A DNA stretch of 64,000 nt from Cynocephalus volans (GCF_027409185.1 NC_084462.1:2542001-2606000), one strand, 5' to 3'; numbered from the stretch's first letter, positions 1 to 11,525 are shown. Notes: generated by a model from the sequence alone, not told the origin. Translations and numbers: made by a program.

Positions 1-970
1 TTTATTTTTTTAAATTGTGATTAAATATACATATCATATAATTTACCATTTTAACCATTTTTGAAATGTGCAGTTCTGTGGCATTAAGTGAATTCATGTT
101 GTTATGCAACTCTCGCACCCAACCATCTCCAGAACTGTTCACATCTCACAATACTGAAATTCTTTATTTTTTAAAATTTTTAAAATTTTATTTTATTGAA
201 TCGTAATTGATTATACATATTTTTGGGATTCGGTGTTGACATATGTTGATCAAATCAATATTATTAGTATGTATATTGTTAGAAATCGTACTATTCTTTA
301 TGCCCCTTGCCCAATCTGTACCCATCCCCCTCTCCCTCACCCCCTCTCACCACTGATCACCCTAGATTTCTTCTCTCCTTCTGAAAGAATAATGGTCACT
401 CTGTTGATTTGTTGCCTAGATGATCTGTCCAATGCTGAGAGATGTGCAAAACTGAAAATCTATTAGGCAACAACTCCCATTCCTCCTGTCCCAGCCCTTG
501 GCAACCACCGTTCTCTTTTCTGTCTCTATAAATTTGACTATTCTAAGTACTCATCTAAGTAGAATAATAAGTACTTGTCCTTCTGTGACAAACTTATTTC
601 ACTCAGCATAATGACTTCAAGGTTTATCCGTGAAGTAGCATGTGTCCGAATTTTCTTCCTTTGTAAGGCTGAATAATATTCCATTGCATGTGTAGACCTC
701 TTTTTGTTTCTCTCTTCATCTGTTGGTGGACACTTGGATTGCTCCCACTTTTTGGCTATTGTGAATAATGCTTCTGTGAACATGGGTGTACACATACCTG
801 TCTGAGTCTTTGCTTTCAGTTCTTTTGGGTATATGCTGGATCACATTGTGATTCTATATTTAATTTCTTTGAGGAATTGCCATATTGTTTTCAACAGCGG
901 CTGTGCCATTTTACATTCTCACCAGAAATGCATAAAAGTTTGTAATTCTTAAATATTTAGAAATGTGGTA
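1..970 (-). mobile_element. Fossil LINE-1 3' end, antisense, composite
   Basis: The stretch reads as the complement of an old L1 3' terminal region, with the typical order of phrases about a gain in temperature-strip-like AT-rich 3' UTR followed by the end of ORF2. A block at about 175-365 has a different L1 3' UTR character and looks like a second, younger L1 fragment inserted in or joined to the first. On the minus strand 538-795 gives ORF2 C-terminus-like peptide containing the MEYYSA motif. No intact ORF is present. The subfamily cannot be named by eye. Confidence 0.7.
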
Positions 971-1940
971 CTATATGGTCCTGGGCTATTGCTTAGAAGA
1001 AGCTGTGAACTTAGGAAGAAAAGTGGATATAGACCTAGCCTGTGTCCAAAACTGAGATGCAGCTGCCTGCTTGCCAGTGACTCAGTCTGAGACCACTTCA
1101 ATAGAACTGCAGGGCAAGAACCTTCCCAAATCCATTATAGAAGCTGGGTGAGGGCCTCTATGCCTCTATGGCTCTGGGGGGACCGTAGAGGTAATCCAAA
1201 TATCACTAGACAAGAAGAGGTGAGAACAGAGGGAGCATAGGGAGAAAGAAGGAAAGAAATAACATAAAAATGGATAAACACTCCCAATCAAAATGAATCC
1301 CCAAAGCCAAAATTCCCAAACACTTGAAGACATTTTATCAAATAGCAGGCCACAAAGTCAAAAAGGAGAACATGAATTCACTCCTGATGACATTAATTTT
1401 ATGGAATTGTACACAAAGTATATGCAAATGAATTCAAAGTATATGCAAATATATACAAAGTATATGGAACTGTATACAAAGTATAGAAAACTTATATACA
1501 AAGTATGTATAGGTAAGTATGTATAAAAATTAATTTTTATTACTGGCCTGCTGCCGAAAGAAAAAAAATAAATTTTTTAAAAAAGGAGAGAGAACTCCCA
1601 AAATTCCTTTAATCTCATCTCATTTCATTATTTTTATTATTTTATTTTACTTTTAATTTAATTTTGCAGGTATCCTTTAGAGTTGCATTCTGTATAGACC
1701 AAAAGGAGACCTCAGGGGAAAAGTAAAGAAATATCGTCCTCTAGGATCTGGGTACATCCTCGGTCAGCCCAAACTCACCAACCACATTGAATCCTACTTT
1801 TCAACTGACGAGGGGCAAATGAGGGCCACGGAGAAACCAGGGGTGTTATTCTAGTTACGTTTGTCCCCTCTAGAATAAAACACCAGAACGAGGCAGGGAG
1901 AGTCTTTCCCACCCCGTCTACCATCAGCCTCCTTCTTCAG
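971..1940. other. Unassigned intergenic DNA with a short AT-rich tandem repeat
   Basis: No gene is recognised. Between about 1410 and 1510 a ~20-bp AT-rich unit with the core ACAAAGTATATG is repeated about five times with drift. Two adjacent units contain the octamer ATGCAAAT (1422-1429 and 1443-1450). An open frame of 77 codons (1293-1526) crosses the repeat and encodes a KYM/YTK-rich peptide. It has no recognisable homology and is probably fortuitous. Confidence 0.5.
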
Positions 1941-2330
1941 TGTTACGGGCTGAAGTGTGCCCACCCCTTCAGATTCGTATGTGGAGGTCCTAACTCCCAG
2001 TACTTCAAAATGTGACTGTTTTTGGATATAGGCTCTTTCAGGAGGTAATTAAGTTAAAGTGAGGTCACATGGGTGGGCCTTAATCCAATAAGATTGGTGT
2101 CTTTATAAGAAGAGATCAGGACATAGACACGCACAGAGGGAAGACCATGTGAGGACCCAGGGAGCAGATGGACATCTACAAAACAAGGAGAGAGGCCTCA
2201 GGAGAAACCAACCCTGCTGACACCTTGATCTTGGACTTCTAGCTTACAGTATTACAAGAAAATAAATCTTTCTTATTTAAGCCACCCAATTGGTGGTACT
2301 TTGTGATGGCAACCCTAGAAAACTAATACA
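1941..2330 (+). mobile_element. Solo LTR, MaLR (MLT1-like) type
   Basis: The segment begins TGTTACGGGCTG and ends ACTAATACA, so it has the TG...CA termini of an LTR. It carries the phrases usual in mammalian MaLR LTRs: a central TTATAAGAAGAG block and a terminal AATAAATCTTT polyadenylation block with TTTAAGCCACCCA. The flanks TTCAG (1936-1940) and CTCAG (2331-2335) are a probable 5-bp target duplication with one change. No internal retroviral sequence is left. Confidence 0.6.
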
Positions 2331-2386
2331 CTCAGTAAGCTAGCTGTTAGTTGGGTTTTTTTTTTTACTTAATACAATATATTTCC

Positions 2387-2562
2387 TTTTTTTTTTTTTT
2401 CTAAAAGATGACTGGCAAGTGGATCTTAACCCTTGACTTGGTGTTGTCAGTACCACGCTCACCCAGTGAGCTAACTGGCTATCCCTATATGGGATCCGAA
2501 CCCATGGCTTTGGTGTTATCAGCACCACACTCTCCTGAGTGCGCCATGGGCTTGGCCCATTG
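2387..2562 (-). mobile_element. tRNA-Ile-derived dimeric SINE (CYN-like), antisense
   Basis: It starts with a T-run (the complement of the A tail), followed by the complements of two tRNA-Ile-like monomers. A perfect 12-bp target-site duplication, CAATATATTTCC, flanks it (2375-2386 and 2563-2574). One change in the B-box-like block; otherwise full length. Confidence 0.85.
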
Positions 2563-2779
2563 CAATATATTTCCTAACTGATACACAGACAGGTCAGTTA
2601 TTATTATTACTACAACAATATATTATTTGTATTAATTAATAATATGATGCTATAGTTAACAATAATAATAGCTACCAATCATAAAGCACTTACTACGTGC
2701 CTGACACATTTCTAAGCACTTGACATGTTTTATCTCATGCAATCTTACAACAACAGTACAAAGTTATGTCTTATTATTG

Positions 2780-2974
2780 ACCCAATTTGTTATGTTTAGG
2801 CTACTATGAATATTCACATACAAGTCTTTTTGTGGACATATGTTTTAATTTCTCTCCGGTAAATACCTAGGAGTAGGATTGCTGGGTCATAACATATACA
2901 TATTACACATATAATATATATATGCACACACTATTATATAATATATATAATAGTTTTATAAGAAACTGCCCCAA
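2780..2974 (-). mobile_element. L1 3' fragment, antisense, AT-rich
   Basis: The text around 2820-2895 (ending GGATTGCTGGGTCATA) is the familiar antisense L1 3' region. It resumes at 3719 after a SINE and an LTR, so those later elements split one old L1 copy. 2896-2960 is AT dinucleotide-rich low complexity. Confidence 0.6.
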
Positions 2975-3117
2975 GGGCCGAGCCCGTGGCGCACTCGGGA
3001 GAGTGCAGCGCTGGGAGCGCAGCGACGCCCCCGCCGCGGGTTCGGATCCTATATGGGAAAGGCCGGTGCACTGACTGGCTGAGTGCCGGTCATGAAAAAA
3101 AAAGACAAAAAAAAAAA
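2975..3117 (+). mobile_element. tRNA-derived SINE, GC-rich subfamily
   Basis: A tRNA-like head begins GGGCCGAGCCCGTGGCGCAC and carries a GC-rich anticodon-region block (GCTGGGAGCGCAGCGACG) absent from the dimeric copies. It then has a B-box-like GGGTTCGGATCC and a shortened second monomer ending in an A-rich tail. A second copy of the same subfamily lies at 39661-39807 on the other strand. Confidence 0.75.
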
Positions 3118-3143
3118 AAGCCCCCAAATTTTAAAAATAATTA

Positions 3144-3145
<2 letters not shown>

Positions 3146-3178
<33 letters not shown>
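3146..3178. repeat. (AAAT)n microsatellite
   Basis: About eight tandem AAAT units follow the A tail of the preceding SINE by a few tens of bases, as is common for tail-derived microsatellites. Confidence 0.9.
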
Positions 3179-3179
<1 letters not shown>

Positions 3180-3204
3180 ACCTATAAACTACCAAATTAC
3201 TTTC

Positions 3205-3718
3205 CAAAGCCGTTGTGTTCATTTCCTCTGCTTGCTGTATCAAAATTACACAACCTTAGTGGCTTAAAACCACACAAACTTATTATCTTATAGTTCTGGA
3301 GATCAGAGTTCAAAATGGGTTTCACTGCATTAAAATCAAAGTGTCAGCAGAGCTGCGTTCCTTCTGGAGGCTCTAGGGGAGAATCTGTTTCCTGGCCTTT
3401 TCCAGCTTCTGGAAGCCACCTGCATTGTGTGGTTTGTGGCCCCTTCCTCCATCTTCAAAGCCATCAGTGTCACATCTTCAAATCTCCATTGTGTCACTCT
3501 CACACTGCTTTCTTCATTTCATCTCTTTCTCTGACTCTTATAAGGACCTTGTGATTACATTGGGCCCATCCAGATAGTCCAGGATAATTGCTCCACTTCA
3601 GGATCCTTAACTGAATTACATCTGCAAACTCCTTTTTGCCATGTCAGGTCACATATTCACAGGCTTCAGGGACTAGGATGAGGACATCTTTGGGAGGTCA
3701 TTATTCTGCCTATTGCAG
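3205..3718 (-). mobile_element. MaLR (MLT1-like) LTR, antisense
   Basis: This is the reverse orientation of the same LTR class as 1941-2330. It has a stretch on AAACTTATTATCTTATAGTTCTGGA, a GGCCCCTTCCTCC block and a terminal TCTTTGGGAGGTCATTATTCTG. It interrupts the L1 fragment that ends at 2895 and resumes at 3719. Confidence 0.55.
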
Positions 3719-4330
3719 TGATTGTACCATTGTACATTCCCACCAGTAGTGTTTGAGAGTTCCAGTTGCTCCACATCCTTACCAACACTTGGTTTTGTCA
3801 GTTTTGTTTATTTTAGCCATTCTGGTGGATGTGCAGTGGTATCTCATTATAATAAATAATACACATTAATTTTACATATTTAACATTACTCTGTATCCAT
3901 AATTGCCATGCCAAAGGCTAATACGAGCCAAATATCCTTTAACTGGGGAATGTGCAGACGAACTATGGTACATCTGTGCAATGGAGTACTACTCAGCAGT
4001 GAAAAAGCACACACTACAGATACATACAAGAACATGGATGAATCTCAAATGCATTATGCTAAATGAAAGAAACCAGACTCAGAAGGTTATATACTATATG
4101 GTTCCATTTCTATGACATTCTGGGAAAGGCAAAACTACAGAGACAGAAAACAGAGCAGTGACGGCCAGGGGCTAGGGGTGAGGGAGGGTTGACTACAAAG
4201 GGGCGTGAGGGAATTTTCAGGGGTGATGAATCTGTTCTGTGTCTTGATTGTGGCAGTGGTTACATAGCTGTAAGCATCTGTCATAACTCAGAACTGTACA
4301 TGAAAAAGGGTGAATTTTACCTCATATATA
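3719..4330. mobile_element. Two fossil L1 3' fragments in opposite orientation
   Basis: 3719-3860 is antisense L1 3' sequence (ACATTCCCACCAGTAGTG and neighbours). From about 3885 to 4330 the sense orientation is seen: an ORF2 C-terminal remnant at 3960-4115 containing MEYYSAVKKH, followed by L1 3' UTR-like text. Neither has an intact ORF. Confidence 0.65.
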
Positions 4331-4331
4331 T

Positions 4332-4410
4332 GAGGGTACCTCAAAAAGTTTGTGGAGAAACAGAATTAAAAGATAATATGAATCTTTCCACAAATTTTTT
4401 GAAGCACCCT
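4332..4410 (+). mobile_element. Palindromic ~80-bp MITE-like element, copy A
   Basis: The two halves are inverted repeats: TCAAAAAGTTTGTGG near the left end pairs with CCACAAATTTTTTGA near the right end, around an AT-rich loop. A second copy in the opposite orientation is at 29047-29127. The structure suggests a nonautonomous mariner-type element; the family name is not known to me. Confidence 0.6.
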
Positions 4411-4540
4411 AATATATACATATATAAGGGTTATATATGTATATATTATATAAAATGTGTAAGTATATACACACAAAAATTATAAATGTGCTCATAGATT
4501 ATCCCTCAATAAAATTGACCTAAAAAACTATTCTGGAGGT

Positions 4541-4612
4541 GGGCCGATTAGCTCAGTTGGTCAGAGCGCCGCCTTGTAACACCAAGGTCAAGGGTTTGAC
4601 CGACCAGCCACA

Positions 4613-4643
<31 letters not shown>

Positions 4644-4646
4644 AAT
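4541..4646 (+). mobile_element. Monomeric tRNA-Ile-like SINE
   Basis: GGGCCGATTAGCTCAGTTGG starts a single tRNA-like monomer with A-box and a degraded B-box, followed by an A/AAAAAG tail. Near-identical flanks CTATTCTGGAGGTGGG and CTATTTTGGAGATGGG are a probable target duplication that overlaps the head. Confidence 0.7.
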
Positions 4647-6923
4647 ACCTATTTTGGAGATGGGTCCATAAGTTTTATCAGAGGCTGAGGGATCCATAGC
4701 ACTTGCACGAAGATCAGAAATCCTTTGTTCTCTGGGATGGTTTAGTCGTGGATGTTTCCCACACATCAGCGTCACCTGCCCCAGTGAGGATGAGGAAGGG
4801 GAAGGTAGCATGTTCTGAGGAGAGGGCCCTACCTGGGTTCAGGCTCAGGCTTGTAGGTAGTTCCTGGGACAGGTGTGCTGACCAGGAGCCTGGAATGCAG
4901 GGAGCACTCAGGGGAGTGGTAGGGGAAGAGGCAAGAGGTGAGTTGGCACCAGATTGGGACGCAGCATGTATGGTTTCTACCCTTGTCACCAAGCTGTTAT
5001 CATATACAGCCCGCCATATATTCGTTAATTATACACCTGCCTTATCTGCCCTCCCAGCCTGCATTCCATTCAGGTGGGCAGACGGTTTCAGAGGCCCAAG
5101 GGATACCAGCTGCTATGCCAGGCACTGAGGAACCTAAGTCAAACCAAGTCTGGTGCCGGCCCTTGAGGAGTTCCCAGCCCAGTGGAGGAGACGAACAGGT
5201 GAGCAGGCAGTGTCCACACCTGGGAAAGAGGTTATAGTGGAGGTGCCACGGGTACAGGCAGAGCTTCATAGGGAACAACCAGGAAAGTCTTCCTGCAGGA
5301 GGAAGAACTGGGGTGAGGCCTCTCCCAATGTCATGAGGCCAATCCCAATAATAATAATGATATTATTAATAATAGGAATAGCCACCAACAATTATTCCAT
5401 GCTTGCAATGTGCCAGAATCATGGCACAAAGCACAGGACATGAATTAACTAATTTAATCCTCTAACAGTTCTGTACGGTAGATACTTTTATCATAGTATC
5501 CCTTCTCAGATCAAGGAAATTGAGGCACTTTGTTTCCTGCCTTTGAAATGTTCCTACTGTGGTTGGGGAGGCAGCCATGGACACGGCCTCAATCTAGTGA
5601 AATTGTGCTTTAGTGGTGGTGGCAGAAGGCATTGGCAGGAAATGAGAGGAGAGAGTGACTGATTGTGGCTCAGAGAGGAATGGAGTGTTGGGGACTCAGT
5701 TTGGGGAAGGTTTCTGAGATGAGATCACCCTCTAATATGGATTCTTTTGCAAGGGGTAGAGTTAGGTGCAATTCTTGTCTCTGTCATTGTCCATATGTCT
5801 ATTTTGCTTTCTTTTATATCTTTCCTTTTAATTCTCTGACAGCACTCTTATTTCCTCCGCAGTACCCATGGACAAACCCCAATACATTGAATGTTCATGC
5901 ATTCTTGGATACACTTATAGACCAGATAGTCTTGTTTTGTGTAATTATTTCTCCTAAATTGACATGAAAGATAAATTATATCTTTTAAATTGTGCTATAG
6001 ACTTGTTTTGTTCCTACTTTTTCCACTCGATATTATGTTTTATGATCTCTCCGTGTCACCAGGTAGAACTCTGATTTATTGCTTCTAGAACACCATGGGA
6101 GAATCCAGTCTCTTTTACTTACCAACCCCCCAAGTAATAAACCCCATGTTGACTCCACACTCCCATTCCCATCCATAATGCTGCCCTGGGCATCCTTGGA
6201 CATGTTCTCATGTGTGGCTTGTACACGCTTCCCTTAAAGTACCTATTTGAAAGTGGTATTGCTGGGTCCAGGATAAATGCACAGTTAAAGTCACAAAATT
6301 TTGCCCCATCATTTAAGGTGGGTCTCAAAACCCTAGCAGCGTTTCATCAGGCAGAGAAAGGTGCGGAAGGGGACAGTTACTGCAAAGGGCTGAGAGAGTC
6401 TGTGGTGTGCCCTGGGGTCAGGGAATTATAGGTAAACCTCCCCAAGAGGTGGAACCTTTCATGGGACAACCGTGTAATAAATACTTGACTGGACTGGTTT
6501 CTTTTTCATTTTATTTCCTAAAAAGGAAAATAGTATTGTTGTGAATGGTGGCTTGGCAACATCTATTAAAATCTTAACTGTTTATACTCTTTGACCCAGC
6601 AATATCCCTACTGGTGCATAAGGAAGTAGGAAGAAAGATGTTCACTGTATTGACATTTGTCAAGGTGAAAAATGGGAAGCCACTAACATCTCCACCAATG
6701 GGAGAGGAGTCAAAGGAACGGTACATATAGACTGTGGCTATGGAATACTATTAAAGTGTGAAAACGGTGAATTTAAATGGAGGGGCATGGAAAGTTCCCC
6801 TAAGACACATTGCGAAGTAAGAAAAGCAAGTCTCAGTTTCCCATATCAAGTATCATCCTATTTCCCTAAACACAGAAAACCGTAAGGGATATTTCTCAGT
6901 TATTTATCTATATATGTAAATCA
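4647..6923. other. Intergenic DNA, old repeats only
   Basis: No gene is supported. Recognisable pieces include an L2/MIR-like stretch around 5340-5560 (ACTTATTCCATGCTTGCAATGTGCC region) and L1-like antisense text around 5950-6320 and 6570-6910. Several overlapping frames of 70-140 codons at 4700-5440 run on both strands at once and show no family features. Confidence 0.5.
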
Positions 6924-7145
6924 AGAGTTGGCCAATTTTTTTTCTGTAAAGGCCCAAATGGTAAATATTTTCAGCTTTGAGCACCATATGGTCTCTGCTG
7001 CAACTATTCAACTCTGCCCTTGTGCATGAAAGCAGCCCCAGACAATACTAAACCAATGAGTGTGGCTGTGTTCCAATAAAACTTTATTTACAAACACGAG
7101 CTGTGGGCTGGATGTGGTCTGTGGGCTGTCTTTTCCTGACCCTTG
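6924..7145 (-). mobile_element. Old DNA-transposon-like repeat, copy 1
   Basis: The block carries CTGTAAAGGCCCAAATGGTAAA and, further on, AATAAAACTTTATTTACAAA with GGGCTGGATGTGG. The same family recurs in the opposite orientation at 12167-12382 and in this orientation at 57966-58200. It is a common ancient mammalian repeat whose name I cannot give with certainty. Confidence 0.55.
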
Positions 7146-7320
7146 ATGTAAATAAATAGTAAGTATTTTTTTAAGAATCCACAGCAAATATTATCAGGCG
7201 TGCACCTGGAAGGGCAAGTGAGAAGGAAGGAGCTGGTGAAGGGAAATGTTACCCTCTTGTTTAAATTTTTTCCGCCTTGTGTAATTAAAATTGTTTTGAT
7301 TTAAAATAATTTAATAGTTT

Positions 7321-7433
7321 TTTTTTTTAAAGATGACTGGTAAGGAGATCCTAACCCTTGACTTGGTGTTGTTAGCACCACGCTTTCCCAAGTGAGCTAA
7401 CCGGCCATCCCTATACGAGCCACGGGCCGGCCC
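7321..7433 (-). mobile_element. tRNA-Ile SINE, antisense, internally shortened
   Basis: The T-run and complement of one monomer are followed directly by the head end (GCCACGGGCCGGCCC). The inner part of the second monomer is missing, so this is a dimer with an internal deletion or a recombinant monomer. Confidence 0.8.
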
Positions 7434-7528
7434 TAAAAAAATTTCATGTTTTAAGATTAGCTTTGGTGGCCTTTACCCCCCACCTTATTATAAGGTAACT
7501 AAGTTAGTGTTAGAAAATGCCAGCAGCA

Positions 7529-7692
7529 GGGCCAGCCCGTGGCTCACTTGGGAGAGTGTGGTGCTGATAATACCAAGGCCACAGGTTCAGATCCCTATAG
7601 AGGGATGGCTGGTTAGCTCAGTTGGGAGCGTGGTGCTGACGACACCAAGTCAAGGGTTAAGATCCCCTTACTGGTCATCTTTAAAAAAAAAA
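7529..7692 (+). mobile_element. tRNA-Ile dimeric SINE with target duplication
   Basis: Full-length head-to-tail dimer: first monomer GGGCCAGCCCGTGGC..., second monomer GGCTGGTTAGCTCAGTTGGG..., A tail. The duplication AATGCCAGCAGCA flanks it (ending at 7528, and starting at about 7694). Confidence 0.88.
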
Positions 7693-7769
7693 AAATGCCA
7701 GCAGCATGTAAAAGTAATAAGGAAGTAAAAGTTCCCCACCATCCTACCAGCTAGAGCACAGTTTCTCAA

Positions 7770-8650
7770 AGAGTTTATTTAATTTATCCAACAGATTTAC
7801 GGAGCACTTACTGTGTGCAAGGAACTGTCCTAGGTGCTGGGGACATAACAGTAGATGAAACAGAGTCACCACTCCTAGAGAGCTGATATTCTGCAGTCAA
7901 AGAGAGACAGATGATAAATAACAAAAACAGCAAATAAGTAAATGGTTTAATATGTTCAAAGGTTAAAAATGCTATGGGAAAACAGAAACAGGAGAGCAGG
8001 TGAAGGGGATCAGGGTGCCTGGGAGCTGGTTGTGGTATTAAACAGAGTGACTGGAGATGGCTTCACTGGGAAGGTGACATTTAAGCAAAGACCTGAATGA
8101 ATCAGGAGGAGCCAGGGGGATATCTGGGAGGAAGAGCATTCCAGGTAAAGGGAACAGCCTGTGCAAAGGTCCTGGGGTGGAAATGTGTCTGTTGCAATTG
8201 AGGAACAGCAAGGATGTCAGTGTGGAATTAATGGGATGAGTGAGGGGGAGAAAGTGGGAGGTGAACTTAAAGATGGGACATAGGAGGCTATATCCCACAG
8301 AGCCCTGTGATCCATGGTGAACACTTTGCTTTTACTCTGAGACAGGATCCATGAGAGGGCCCTGAGCACAGGAGGGAGGTGAGCTGAAGTGGGTTCTAAC
8401 ATGATCCTTCTGACTGCCATATGGGGAACAGACACAGTGAGAAGCAGAAGCAGGGACACCAGAGAGGAGGCGATGGCAATGGCCCAGGCAGGAGGCCACT
8501 GTAGATTAGACCAGAGTGTGGCAGTGGGGGTGGCAAGAAGGCATTAGATTCTGGATATATTTTGAAGGTCAAGTTGACCATATTTGCTGATAGACTGCAT
8601 GTATTAGGTGAAGAGAAAAGAAGAATCAAGGATGATGCCAAGTGTTTTTG
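7770..8650 (+). mobile_element. Ancient interspersed repeat (long form), + orientation
   Basis: Characteristic phrases: GAGCACTTACTGTGTGC, CTGGGGACATAACAGTAG, GCATTCCAGGTAAAGGGAACAG, GTGATCCATGGTGAACACTTTG and TTCTGGATATATTTTGAAGG. The same family recurs in the same orientation at about 11525-12165, 14635-15200, 36240-36720, 55300-55960 and 57715-58800. Age and length suggest an ancient mammalian LINE-like repeat. I do not assign a name. Confidence 0.55.
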
Positions 8651-8659
8651 CCCGAGTAT

Positions 8660-8800
8660 GACCGAGAACCAGCTGCCACGAGATCACCTGGGAACTCGTA
8701 AAAATGCAGATTCCCGGGCCACTCCCAGATCTGCTCAGCTGGCACCTCTGGGGTGGGGCCCAGGAACCTGCCTTTTGAGTGAGCTGCCCAGGCGAGGATG
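8660..8800 (+). mobile_element. hAT (MER5-like) fragment
   Basis: The text GATCACCTGGGAACTCGTAA, the CTCTGGGGTGGGGCCCAGGA block and surrounding words match the MER5 type of nonautonomous hAT-Charlie element. Both termini are eroded. Confidence 0.5.
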
Positions 8801-9275
8801 GGACCACAGACCCAGAGGTAATCATGATCAGCTCCTCTGGGGGTTCTCTCAGGGGCAGAACATTAGGGTGGTTGTGAGACTCCCCAGGTTCAAATCCTAG
8901 TCCTGCCACTCTACCTATGTGAGCTGCAATGACACCTTAAACTCCACCAGGCATGATTTTTCCATCTATGTTATGAGAGTATTTACAGCACCTGCCTCAC
9001 ATAGCTGATGTATGATATGAATGAGTTCATGTGTGTAAAATATTTAAACAGTGCCAGCACATACAATCTCCCAAGAAGGGCAGCTATAATTAGCAACCTC
9101 TTCCAAAAATAATAAGCACTTAATAATAGATAAATCTACAATGAAATATTATCAGGGGGACAGCTGGTTGGAAAAGTGAGATGGAGGATGTTGGTCAAGG
9201 GAAATGTTACCCTCTTGTTTGATTGTTTTTCCATCTTGCATGATTAAAATGGCTTTAATGCAAAAAGAAAACAAT

Positions 9276-9441
9276 GTTTTTTTTTTTAAAGATGACCGGT
9301 AAGGGGATCTTAACTCTTGACTTGGTGTTGTCAGCACCACGCTCTCCCAGTGAGCGAACCGGCCGGCCCTATATGGGATCTGAACCCACGGCCTTGGTAT
9401 TATTAGCACCACACTCTCCCAAGTGAGCCACCGGCTGGCCC
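9276..9441 (-). mobile_element. tRNA-Ile dimeric SINE, antisense
   Basis: Complete dimer in antisense. A 12-bp perfect target duplication AAGAAAACAATG flanks it (9264-9275 and 9442-9453). Confidence 0.88.
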
Positions 9442-10939
9442 AAGAAAACAATGTTTTAAAAATAGCTTTAGTTATCCTCCGCTTTAGGGTCTCACAAGGC
9501 TGTGAATCAAGGTGTCAGCTGGGGCTGTGGTCTCATCTGAAGTCTTGAACAGGGAGAGATCAGTTTCCAATCTCATTCATGTGGTTGTTGGCAGGATTCA
9601 GTTTCTCACGGGCTATTGGGTGAGGTCACCCTCAGTTTCTTGCCTCATGAGCGTCTCCAAATATGGTAGCTTGTTTTATCAAACCACAGAGAGAAGGCAG
9701 GGGAGAGAACAAGAGAGAGTCACCTAGCATGATAGAACTCAGTGTTATGTAACCTAATCATGGAATTGACACCCCATCACTTTTGCCTTTTCTTCCATTC
9801 ATAAAAGGGCGAGGAACAATAGTTCCTGATGCTGAAAACTTCTTGTGAGTTAAATGATTCGATATATATGTATAAGTAAGTCCAACATGTATTATAAAAG
9901 TACTAATTATTGTTATTTGGCCGGGCAGAAGAAGTCAGAAACATCTTCTTAGAAGAGGGAACTTTTGAGTTAGGTTTTGAAATATGAGTAGGAGCTCACC
10001 AGGTGAAAAAAGTCATACTTTCATTCATTTCCTCAGTCAATAATCTCCCTGGAGTCATGGTGTGTTCCAGATCCTGTGCTAGGAGTTTCCAGGGACCTAG
10101 CATGATTATGATCCTGACCTTTGTGAAGCTGCCAGCCCCAGGAATGGGTTGGACCCTGTCCTCTAGGTTCTTGGAGCTGGTAGGGGAGGCAGAGAGGGTT
10201 ACAATTCAGGGTGATCAGGGCAAGCAGAGGGAGCAACAGAGTGGGTCATGGACTCCTAGCAGGTCAGCACTGAACACAGGCCTTGAAGTCGCTAGAATAA
10301 CCCATTTACTGAAGCCTAGAGAGGGGATGGGACTTTCCCAAGGTCACACTGAATGAACTGGTCTCCTAATTTTACAGTCTGAGGATTTTGCGGGCCAAAT
10401 CAGATGCCAGAAGTGCAGACTGGCCCCCTTGCAGACCCTCCACCCAGACACATGCCAGCTCCCAGATGCCCAACGTACTCCAAGTCCCACACTCAAATAT
10501 GAAGACGCTCACAGACAACAATGCTATCAGAGATATCTGCCTCCCCAGTCCTTAGGTTCAGAGACTCACTTCATCCTTCACCCATGTGCACAGCCCACAT
10601 CTCTGGAAGCCCTCCCAACCCTGAATACTGGCTCTGTGTTGGGACAGACTGGGGACACAGACATGATGCAGACTCAGGCCCAGCCCTCAAGAGATTGCTA
10701 GTTTATAAAGGTACTGGCAGACAGATCATGCGAATCCAGTGTGACCAAAGTATTAGTAGGAGAGTAAGCAAACTGTGGCAGGGCATGGGATGGGGGTGAC
10801 ATAAGACCAGGGAGCCCTCTACATACTCTGAGCATAGAGGGGGTCTAGGAAAGTTGACCTGAAGTTCCCTGGGGTGGAGAGACGGGAAGAGGGAATAATA
10901 GGAAGAAAGCACTGCATGTGCAAAGACATGGAGGCATGA

Positions 10940-11190
10940 AAAACCACTTACCCATCCACCCATCCAATCATCCATCCATCCATCGATCTGTCCATCCATC
11001 TGTCCATTTGTATGTTCACCTGTCCATCCTCTTCTAATGTTAATTGATTCTTCCATCCATCTACCCACTTATTTATTCATTCATTGTGTATAGCCTCCAT
11101 TCATTTATCCATGTGTTCAAATGGTTGTCTGTTCCCTCATTCATCTATTTATTTATCCACTCATGGTCACACATTCATCCATTCACTTAT
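10940..11190 (+). repeat. Degenerate (ATCC/ATTC)n tetranucleotide array
   Basis: The stretch is built from CATCCATC, CATTCATC and TTCATTCATT units with many substitutions. Short open frames over it encode Ile/His/Ser-rich peptides and are not genes. Confidence 0.85.
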
Positions 11191-11199
11191 ATATTCATC

Positions 11200-11525
11200 A
11201 ATATCAAGTGTCATATGCTCCTTCCCCAGTGTCAGCTGCTCAGAGAGCCTTCTCTAACCTTCTTTCTAAAATAATACCCCAGGGGCTGGCTGGTTATCTC
11301 AGTTGGTTAGAGTGTAGTGTTCTAACAGTAAGGTCAAGGGTTGAGATCCCCATACTGGCCAGCTGCCAAAAAAATAAAAATAAATAAATAATGAAATAAT
11401 AGCTCAGTCACCTTGCCTCTCTTATCCTCCTTTAACTTTTCTTCATAGCACTTATCCTAACCTGCCATTGTGCTCTATAATTATGTGTTCACTTGTCTGA
11501 TGTCTGTGTCTACCATCAGAATGCA
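11200..11525 (+). mobile_element. L2 3' fragment interrupted by a monomeric SINE
   Basis: Sequence either side of 11282-11392 (TGCTCAGAGAGCCTTCTCTA and CATAGCACTTATCCTAACC) reads as one L2 LINE 3' region. Confidence 0.55.
11282..11392 (+). mobile_element. Monomeric tRNA-Ile-like SINE
   Basis: A single tRNA-like monomer starts GGGGCTGGCTGGTTATCTCA and ends ACTGGCCAGCTGCC with an AAAATAAATAAAT tail. It sits inside the L2 remnant, so it is younger than that. The flanks AAATAATA and AAATAATA support a short duplication. Confidence 0.75.

Noticed and set aside
2975-3117. Horse ERE or bat VES origin of the SINEs
   Set aside because: The heads fit tRNA-Ile and the element lacks the bodies that I know for those families.
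8562-8909. Overlapping 112- and 101-codon frames on opposite strands
   Set aside because: They cover an ancient repeat and a MER5-like piece; no family features.
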